NCBI GenBank assembly: GCA_017412265.1 | Contig: JAFPYK010000314.1 | Coordinates: 1 to 10,612 of the forward strand | Reading direction: 5' to 3' | DNA: 10,612 nucleotides | Origin: Lachnospiraceae bacterium | Lineage (GTDB): Bacteria; Bacillota; Clostridia; Lachnospirales; Lachnospiraceae | Shown here: piece by piece, positions 5,555 to 10,612 of the stretch | Layout: the number at the start of each line of letters is the position of its first letter | Numbering within the stretch: position 1 is the first letter of the stretch | The notes under the pieces: generated by a model | What the model was told of the DNA's origin: nothing | The model's database searches: none | What the model saw: the letters and a program-made list of their open reading frames with translations, nothing else | Made by a program: the position numbers and the translations under genes

Positions 5555-7408
5555 TTGAATAATAACCGAAGAAGCGGTTCAGGCTTCTATATCTTTATTC
5601 TGGCGATCATCTTGATCGCCATGTATTTATCATCCTCGATCCTGAACAAGGGGAGCAAGGTCTATACCTATCAGGATTTCAGCAAGGATCTGGCGGACCA
5701 GAAGATCGCCTCGGTGGAGATCAGCCAGAACGTGGAGGTGCCCACCGGGCGTGTGACGGTCATCCTGAAGGATGAGACGGTCCGGCAGTTCTACGTGACG
5801 GACGTCACTGAGATCGAGGGCATCGTGCGGGAGGCGAATCTGCCGTACAGCGTGGGCAATGTGCTCAAGCCCGGGTGGTTTGTCACCTACATGCTTCCGG
5901 TGATGGTGAGCGTCCTGCTGATCTTTGTGATGATGACCTTCTTCACGGGGGGAATCGGCGGCGCGAACTCGCGCAATACCATGAATTTCGGCAAGAACCG
6001 GGCGCAGATGGTCAATCCGAAGATGCTCGGGATTACATTTGAGAGCGTGGCAGGACTCAAGGAGGAGAAGGAGGACCTCGCGGAGATCGTGGATTTCCTG
6101 CGGGATCCGCAGAAATACGTGCGCATCGGCGCGAGAATCCCCAAGGGCGTGATCCTGGTGGGACCTCCCGGAACCGGCAAGACCCTGCTTGCGAAGGCGA
6201 TCGCCGGCGAGGCGGGTGTGCCTTTCTTCACAATCTCCGGCTCGGATTTCGTGGAGATGTTCGTCGGCGTGGGCGCGTCTCGTGTGAGAGACCTGTTTGA
6301 GGACGCCAAGCGCAACGCCCCTTGCATCATCTTCATCGATGAGATCGACGCGGTGGCGCGCCAGAGAGGCACGGGCCTGGGCGGAAGCCACGACGAGAGA
6401 GAGCAGACGCTCAACACTCTGCTGGTGGAGTTGGACGGCTTCGGCACGAACAGCGGCATCATCGTGATGGCCGCGACCAACCGTGTGGACATCCTGGATC
6501 CCGCGATCCTTCGTCCCGGACGGTTCGACCGCCGGGTGTCCGTGGGCTACCCGGACGTGGGCGGGCGCCAGGAGATCCTGGAGGTGCACTCCAAGAACAA
6601 GCCGCTGGGCGATGACGTGGACCTGAAGCAGGTGGCTCAGACGACGGCCGGATTCTCCGGCGCGGACCTGGAGAACCTGATGAACGAGGCGGCGCTGGGC
6701 GCCGTGAGAGAGGGACGAAGCTTCATCCGCATGGCGGATGTGACGAAGGCCCTGATCAAGGTCGGTATCGGCACCGAGAAGAAGAGCCGTGTCGTCTCCG
6801 AGAAGGACCGCCGGATCACGGCTTACCATGAGAGCGGACACGCGATCCTCTTCCATGTGCTGCCGGACGTCGGCCCGGTGCACACGGTCTCGATCATTCC
6901 TACCGGTGTCGGCGCGGCCGGCTATACGATGCCCCTGCCGGAGCGGGATGAGATGTTCAACACCCGCGGACGGATGCTGCAGGAGATCATCGTCAATCTC
7001 GGCGGGCGTGTTGCGGAGGAGCTGGTGTTTGAAGACGTGACGACCGGCGCTTCGCAGGATATTAAAAATGCAACCAAGCTGGCCAGAGACATGGTGACCC
7101 GTTACGGGTTCTCCGCGGACCTCGGCCTGATCAATTATGATATCTCCGCCGATGAGGTCTTCATCGGCCGGGAGATCGGACATACCAGAAGTTACAGTGA
7201 GCAGGTAGCAGCCAAGATCGATGAGGAAGTGAAGGCGATCGTGGATCACTGCTATGAGACTGCACGTGCTCTGATCTCTGAGAACATCCAGGTGCTGCAC
7301 GCATCGGCGCGGCTGCTGATGGAGCGTGAGCGCATCACGGGCGCGGAGTTCGAGGCGCTCTTCGGAGAGCAGGGTCCGGCAGAACCGGAGCAGACGGATG
7401 AGATTTGA
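5555..7408 (+). CDS. ftsH: ATP-dependent zinc metalloprotease FtsH
   Basis: FtsH is a hexameric membrane-anchored AAA+ protease that extracts and degrades unassembled membrane proteins and selected cytoplasmic regulators. The 617-residue product has a first membrane helix (about 11-30), an extracytoplasmic domain (about 31-107), a second helix (about 109-130), Walker A GPPGTGKT (203-210), pore loop FVGVG (236-240), Walker B IIFIDEID (258-265), the second region of homology around AATNR and RPGRFDR (306-326), the zinc site HESGH (425-429) and a third ligand aspartate in TGASQDIKNAT (Asp502). All catalytic residues are present. The start is TTG 5555, nine bases after GGAGG (5541-5545); the next in-frame ATG (5621) would cut the first membrane helix. 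The last 11 bases overlap the GH13 gene. Confidence 0.97.
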   Translation: MNNNRRSGSGFYIFILAIILIAMYLSSSILNKGSKVYTYQDFSKDLADQKIASVEISQNVEVPTGRVTVILKDETVRQFYVTDVTEIEGIVREANLPYSVGNVLKPGWFVTYMLPVMVSVLLIFVMMTFFTGGIGGANSRNTMNFGKNRAQMVNPKMLGITFESVAGLKEEKEDLAEIVDFLRDPQKYVRIGARIPKGVILVGPPGTGKTLLAKAIAGEAGVPFFTISGSDFVEMFVGVGASRVRDLFEDAKRNAPCIIFIDEIDAVARQRGTGLGGSHDEREQTLNTLLVELDGFGTNSGIIVMAATNRVDILDPAILRPGRFDRRVSVGYPDVGGRQEILEVHSKNKPLGDDVDLKQVAQTTAGFSGADLENLMNEAALGAVREGRSFIRMADVTKALIKVGIGTEKKSRVVSEKDRRITAYHESGHAILFHVLPDVGPVHTVSIIPTGVGAAGYTMPLPERDEMFNTRGRMLQEIIVNLGGRVAEELVFEDVTTGASQDIKNATKLARDMVTRYGFSADLGLINYDISADEVFIGREIGHTRSYSEQVAAKIDEEVKAIVDHCYETARALISENIQVLHASARLLMERERITGAEFEALFGEQGPAEPEQTDEI

Positions 7409-9530
7409 AGTTGACTGGGATGCACTCCCTTACACCGACCGGGTGCGGTATTATCTGGACTCGGTTGTGGAGAATTTTAATCACGAGGCTGTATTTACGG
7501 ACGTGACGGAACAGTTTGTACAGCCGTTTGACCCCGATCCGGGGGACACCGTGACGGTGCGGATTCGTGTCGGCGCGGGCCAGGTGGACCGGGTCTACGT
7601 GATCGTGCGCCATGAGGACAAGAGGCGCCGGCTCCGCATGCGCAGCGTGCGCACGGAGAATGAGTTTGAGTATTTTGAAGGCACATTTGTGATGCCGGAG
7701 GGAAGGGTGATCTTCCGCTACGAGATCGTGGCAGGCAAGGTTTCCTTCTATTACAACAAGATGGGTCTGCAGACCTTCCCGCACAAGAGCGCGGATTTCG
7801 AGCTGCAGGCCGGCTTCCACGTGCCGGAGTGGGCCAGGGGCGCGGTGATGTACCAGATCTTCCCGGACCGCTTCTGCAACGGGGATTCCACCAACGACGT
7901 GGAAAATGATGAATACTGCTACCTGAAGAGGCATGTGCGCAAGATCCGCCGCTGGAATGAGCTGCCGGCGGAGTTTGACGTGCATAATTTCTACGGGGGC
8001 GACCTGGCGGGCGTGCACAAGAAGCTGGGCTACCTGAAGAGCCTGGGCATCGACGCGATCTATTTTAACCCGCTCTTTGTCTCGCCTTCCAATCACAAGT
8101 ACGACGGACAGGACTATGACGCGATCGACCCGCATCTCGGCGTGATCGTGCGGGACGCGCAGGCGAAGCTCTCGCCCGCGGACTCTCACAATTATCACAG
8201 TGAGAAGTACATGCGGCGCGTGACGGATCCGCAGAACCTGGCCGCAAGCAACGAGTATTTCGCGGAATTCGTGAAGGAGGCGCACGGGCTCGGGATCCGG
8301 GTGATCCTGGACGGCGTCTTCAACCACTGCGGCTCCTTCCACAAATGGATGGACCGCGAGCACATTTACGAAAATGCGCCGGGCTACCCGGCGGGCGCTT
8401 ACCTGTCGGAGGGGAGCGAGTATCATGATTACTTCCTCTTCCGCGATCGGGAGCACAAGGCCTGGCCGGACAATGACAGCTACGAGGGCTGGTGGGATCA
8501 CGAGACCCTGCCGAAGCTCAACTACGAGGGCTCGGAGCAGCTGAAGAGGGAGATCCTCGAGATCGCCGCCAAATGGGTGCAGCCGCCGTACAACGCGGAC
8601 GGCTGGCGTCTGGACGTGGCGGCGGACCTGGGGCATTCTCCGGAGTTTAACCACTCGTTCTGGAGAGAGTTCCGGGACACCGTCAAGGAGGCCAACCCGG
8701 ACGCGCTGATCATCGCGGAGCACTACGGCGACCCGCATGACTGGCTGCAGGGCGACCAGTGGGACAGTGTCATGAACTATGACGGATTTATGGAGCCGGT
8801 GAGCTGGTTCCTGACCGGCATGGAGAAGCACAGCGATGAGTTCCGCGGGGACTTGCTGGGCGACGGAGCGCATTTCCGCCAGACCATGGAGCAGCAGATG
8901 AGCCGGGTGATGACCCAGTCTCAGCAGACTGCCATGAACCAGCTCTCCAATCACGACCACTCGAGGTTCATGACCAGGACCAATTCGCGGGTGGGACGGC
9001 TGCAGACGGCGGGCGCGGCAGCGGCTTCGGAGGGCATCCGTCCGGTGATCTTCGGTATGGGTGTCCTGATGCAGATGACGTGGCCGGGCATGCCCACGGT
9101 CTATTACGGGGACGAAGCGGGCGTGTGCGGATGGACCGATCCGGACAACCGCCGGACCTATCCGTGGGGCGAGGAGGATAAGAGGCTCATCGAGCTTCAC
9201 CGCGAGCTGATCCGCATCCACAAGGGGTACGGCGCGCTCAGGCACGGGTCGACGAAGTTCCTGAATGCGGGGCAGGATTTCCTCTGCTATACAAGATTTG
9301 ACGAGAAGAACCGGTTCGTCGTGGCGATCAACCGCGGGGACGCGCGCGAGATCTCTCTGCCGGTCTGGCAGATGGGCGGCGGCAGGGACGAGAGATACAC
9401 GAATCTCATCATCATCAACGAAGAGGGATATGACGTGAGCGCGGCGGAATTCGACTGCGAGGACGGTATGCTGCGGCTGCAGATTCCGGCCTGCTGCGGA
9501 ATCCTCCTGAAGAATCTCGTTATTTATTAA
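7398..9530 (+). CDS. cytoplasmic GH13 alpha-glucan hydrolase (neopullulanase/cyclomaltodextrinase-like)
   Basis: The 710-residue product has an N-terminal beta domain resembling CBM34 (about 1-130), a GH13 catalytic barrel (about 146-600) and a C-terminal beta domain. The four GH13 regions are seen: DGVFNH (305-310), GWRLDVAAD (402-410, nucleophile Asp406), IIAEH (438-442, acid/base Glu441) and NHD (518-520). GGDLAGVHKKLGYLKSLGI (200-218) and SPSNHKYD (229-236) are typical of neopullulanase, maltogenic amylase and cyclomaltodextrinase enzymes, which cleave short maltodextrins, cyclodextrins or pullulan. No signal peptide is present, so it should act on imported or stored glucans in the cytoplasm. 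A segment of about 37 residues (249-285) looks like an insertion between SPSNHKYD and region I. ATG 7398 lies inside the end of ftsH, with GGAG (7387-7390) seven bases upstream, implying translational coupling. Exact specificity cannot be read. Confidence 0.9.
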   Translation: MRFEVDWDALPYTDRVRYYLDSVVENFNHEAVFTDVTEQFVQPFDPDPGDTVTVRIRVGAGQVDRVYVIVRHEDKRRRLRMRSVRTENEFEYFEGTFVMPEGRVIFRYEIVAGKVSFYYNKMGLQTFPHKSADFELQAGFHVPEWARGAVMYQIFPDRFCNGDSTNDVENDEYCYLKRHVRKIRRWNELPAEFDVHNFYGGDLAGVHKKLGYLKSLGIDAIYFNPLFVSPSNHKYDGQDYDAIDPHLGVIVRDAQAKLSPADSHNYHSEKYMRRVTDPQNLAASNEYFAEFVKEAHGLGIRVILDGVFNHCGSFHKWMDREHIYENAPGYPAGAYLSEGSEYHDYFLFRDREHKAWPDNDSYEGWWDHETLPKLNYEGSEQLKREILEIAAKWVQPPYNADGWRLDVAADLGHSPEFNHSFWREFRDTVKEANPDALIIAEHYGDPHDWLQGDQWDSVMNYDGFMEPVSWFLTGMEKHSDEFRGDLLGDGAHFRQTMEQQMSRVMTQSQQTAMNQLSNHDHSRFMTRTNSRVGRLQTAGAAAASEGIRPVIFGMGVLMQMTWPGMPTVYYGDEAGVCGWTDPDNRRTYPWGEEDKRLIELHRELIRIHKGYGALRHGSTKFLNAGQDFLCYTRFDEKNRFVVAINRGDAREISLPVWQMGGGRDERYTNLIIINEEGYDVSAAEFDCEDGMLRLQIPACCGILLKNLVIY

Positions 9531-9601
9531 AATGTAATGAAAAATTAAAAGAAACGCCCCCAAACGCCCGCAAAATGTGGGATAATAAAGTGAGGAACTT
9601 C

Positions 9602-9630
9602 TTGCAAGGGCGGGAGGTTTCGGCTATAGT
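9602..9630 (+). promoter_or_regulatory. sigma70-type promoter of the small membrane peptide/VanW unit
   Basis: TTGCAA (9602-9607), a 17-base spacer and TATAGT (9625-9630) make a good promoter. Transcription would start near 9637. The leader opens with a 7-bp perfect hairpin, GGCGCAC (9640-9646) with GTGCGCC (9656-9662), almost at its 5' end. No canonical terminator is visible between the GH13 stop (9530) and this promoter; a weak 5-bp hairpin at 9567-9581 lacks a T run. Confidence 0.78.
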
Positions 9631-9703
9631 GTAGTCTATGGCGCACGGGGGGTATGTGCGCCCGGGAGAAGATGGAAGTTTGCGATTGCGGAGGTTAGAG
9701 ATT

Positions 9704-9808
9704 ATGAATTTTCATTCCAGAAAAACACAGAAGATTGTTTCGACAGTTATCATCATCGTCCTGATCCTGGCGATGATCCTGCCGACCATCATCTCTGCGA
9801 TCCGCTGA
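9704..9808 (+). CDS. 34-residue single-pass membrane peptide
   Basis: The reading frame begins MNFHSRKTQKIVSTVIIIVL and ends after a few more hydrophobic residues and SAIR. The N-terminus is basic (Arg6, Lys7, Lys10), followed by one transmembrane helix (about 12-30). ATG 9704 has a perfect GGAGG (9690-9694) nine bases upstream, and a clear promoter precedes it, so it looks translated. Its architecture resembles very small Firmicutes membrane proteins such as the Prli42 (DUF4044) type, but I cannot assign it to that family. It lies 23 bases before the YoaR/VanW gene and is probably cotranscribed with it. Function unknown. It is too short for ordinary gene finders and could be missed in automated annotation. 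Confidence 0.72.
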   Translation: MNFHSRKTQKIVSTVIIIVLILAMILPTIISAIR

Positions 9809-9831
9809 GTGTGGGCTGCGAGGTGAGACGT

Positions 9832-10612
9832 ATGAAGAGAACATATATTGCGGTTCTGGTGTGCGCGCTGTTCGCGGGCCTGTTCTTCGGAGCGGCTGCG
9901 AAGGCGTCCTGCGCGGAGCCGACGGTCGTGAAGGGCGTCTATGTGGACGATATCGACCTGAGCGGCATGACGGAAGCGCAGGTGGAGGAAGCACTGGATA
10001 AGTACGTGGAGGAGCTCGGCGTGAAGCCGGTGGTGATCCGCGTCGGGGAAGAGAAGATTGAGACGACCCTGGGCGAGCTGGGGTTCAAGGCGACGAAGGA
10101 AGACCTGGCGAAGCAGGCGATCGCATTTGCGAAGTCGGGCAACCTGGTGCGCCGGTTTAAAGAGACGAAGGACCTGGAGAAGTCTCCGGCACAGCTGAAT
10201 GTGGAGAAGTCTCTGGATGACGCGAAGATCAAGGCGTTCGTGGATTCCGCGCAGAAGTTTGACCAGGAGCCTCAGAACGCGACGATCACGCGGCAGGACG
10301 ACGCATTTGTCTACGGTGAGTCGAAGCAGGGCATCTCGGTGGACTGCGAGGCGACCAAGAAGGCGCTGGATGCGATGTTCGCCGAGGGCATGGGACAGGA
10401 CCTGGTCCTGGATGCCACGATGACCGTGGTGGAGCCGAAGTATACGCACGAGATGGTGTCGCAGTGTGACTCTGTGATCGGTACATTTACCACCAACTTT
10501 TCTTCGTCGACGCGCGCGAGAGCCAACAACGTGGCGCATGCTGTGAGCCTGATCAATGGCTCGGTGATCTATCCCGGCGAGGAGTTCTCGGTCTATGATA
10601 CCATCAAGCCTC
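9832..10612 (+). CDS. exported YoaR/VanW-family protein (3' end outside the window)
   Basis: The frame runs from ATG 9832 to the window edge (260 codons) and is incomplete. The product has a signal peptide (basic MKR, hydrophobic core to about residue 22, likely cleavage near Ala25 or Cys27) and a first domain opening GVYVDDIDLSGMTEAQVEEAL (35-55), the usual start of the YoaR-type putative peptidoglycan-binding domain (PF12229). A probable second copy lies at about 135-215. From about residue 219, TTNFSSSTRARANN and SVIYPGEEFSVYDTI mark the start of a VanW domain. AGGTGAG (9821-9827) serves as ribosome binding site. VanW is named from vancomycin-resistance clusters, but its role is not established; such proteins are common in Clostridia. 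I infer an exported cell-wall-associated protein. No vanA/vanB-type genes are near, so there is no reason to call resistance. Confidence 0.88.
   Translation, partial: MKRTYIAVLVCALFAGLFFGAAAKASCAEPTVVKGVYVDDIDLSGMTEAQVEEALDKYVEELGVKPVVIRVGEEKIETTLGELGFKATKEDLAKQAIAFAKSGNLVRRFKETKDLEKSPAQLNVEKSLDDAKIKAFVDSAQKFDQEPQNATITRQDDAFVYGESKQGISVDCEATKKALDAMFAEGMGQDLVLDATMTVVEPKYTHEMVSQCDSVIGTFTTNFSSSTRARANNVAHAVSLINGSVIYPGEEFSVYDTIKP

Noticed and set aside
5630..7300. Long - strand open frame opposite ftsH, and a similar one at 7335-9563 opposite the GH13 gene
   Set aside because: These are mirror frames caused by strong GC bias at third codon positions. Their proteins are rich in His, Arg and Leu, and the + strand genes are beyond doubt.
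9712..10539. 275-codon - strand open frame opposite the YoaR/VanW gene
   Set aside because: The + strand frame encodes a signal peptide and recognisable domains with a ribosome binding site. The - strand product is low-complexity and looks like a shadow.
9832..10612. Reading the VanW-domain gene as a vancomycin-resistance determinant
   Set aside because: VanW domains are common in Clostridia outside resistance clusters, and no ligase, VanX/VanH or two-component genes are nearby.

Overview
The window looks like chromosomal DNA from a GC-rich member of the Bacillota, class Clostridia, most likely a Lachnospiraceae-like anaerobe. The evidence is strong GGAGG-type ribosome binding sites, the low-GC Gram-positive order hup-rqcP-divIC-tilS-hpt-ftsH, a long FloT-type flotillin, a YoaR/VanW-family exported protein and a yybP-ykoY-type leader RNA. 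All supported genes are on the + strand. No tRNA, rRNA, insertion sequence or CRISPR array was seen.

Layout. Positions 1-50 may be the tail of an upstream gene. Positions 51-363 have no convincing gene but several inverted repeats. A sigma70-type promoter (364-392) drives a leader that folds as a yybP-ykoY manganese riboswitch (404-503). Its closing stem is mutually exclusive with a 16-bp intrinsic terminator (493-538). The controlled gene is a flotillin (606-2129), followed by three hairpins, the last a true terminator. A strong promoter (2339-2367) then starts an HU-rqcP operon that ends at a clean terminator (2992-3019). A second promoter precedes divIC (3175-3480), which has its own terminator (3496-3521). 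Next come tilS, hpt, ftsH and a cytoplasmic GH13 alpha-glucan hydrolase whose start overlaps the end of ftsH. The last block has its own promoter (9602-9630), a 34-residue membrane peptide gene and the 5' part of a secreted YoaR/VanW-type gene cut off by the window edge.

How the genes fit together. The centre is the housekeeping cluster known from spore-forming Firmicutes: DNA compaction (HU), ribosome quality control (RqcP), division (DivIC/FtsB), tRNA-Ile lysidine synthesis (TilS), purine salvage (Hpt) and membrane proteolysis (FtsH). The sporulation genes that usually lie inside it (yabP and yabQ between rqcP and divIC, spoIIE between divIC and tilS) are absent. Transcription signals sit in the places they would occupy. 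This suggests an asporogenous lineage.

The most unusual element is the manganese-type riboswitch in front of a flotillin gene. As far as I know, this riboswitch class mainly controls manganese exporters, TerC-like proteins and P-type ATPases. All identifications come from reading the sequence; no database search was run.
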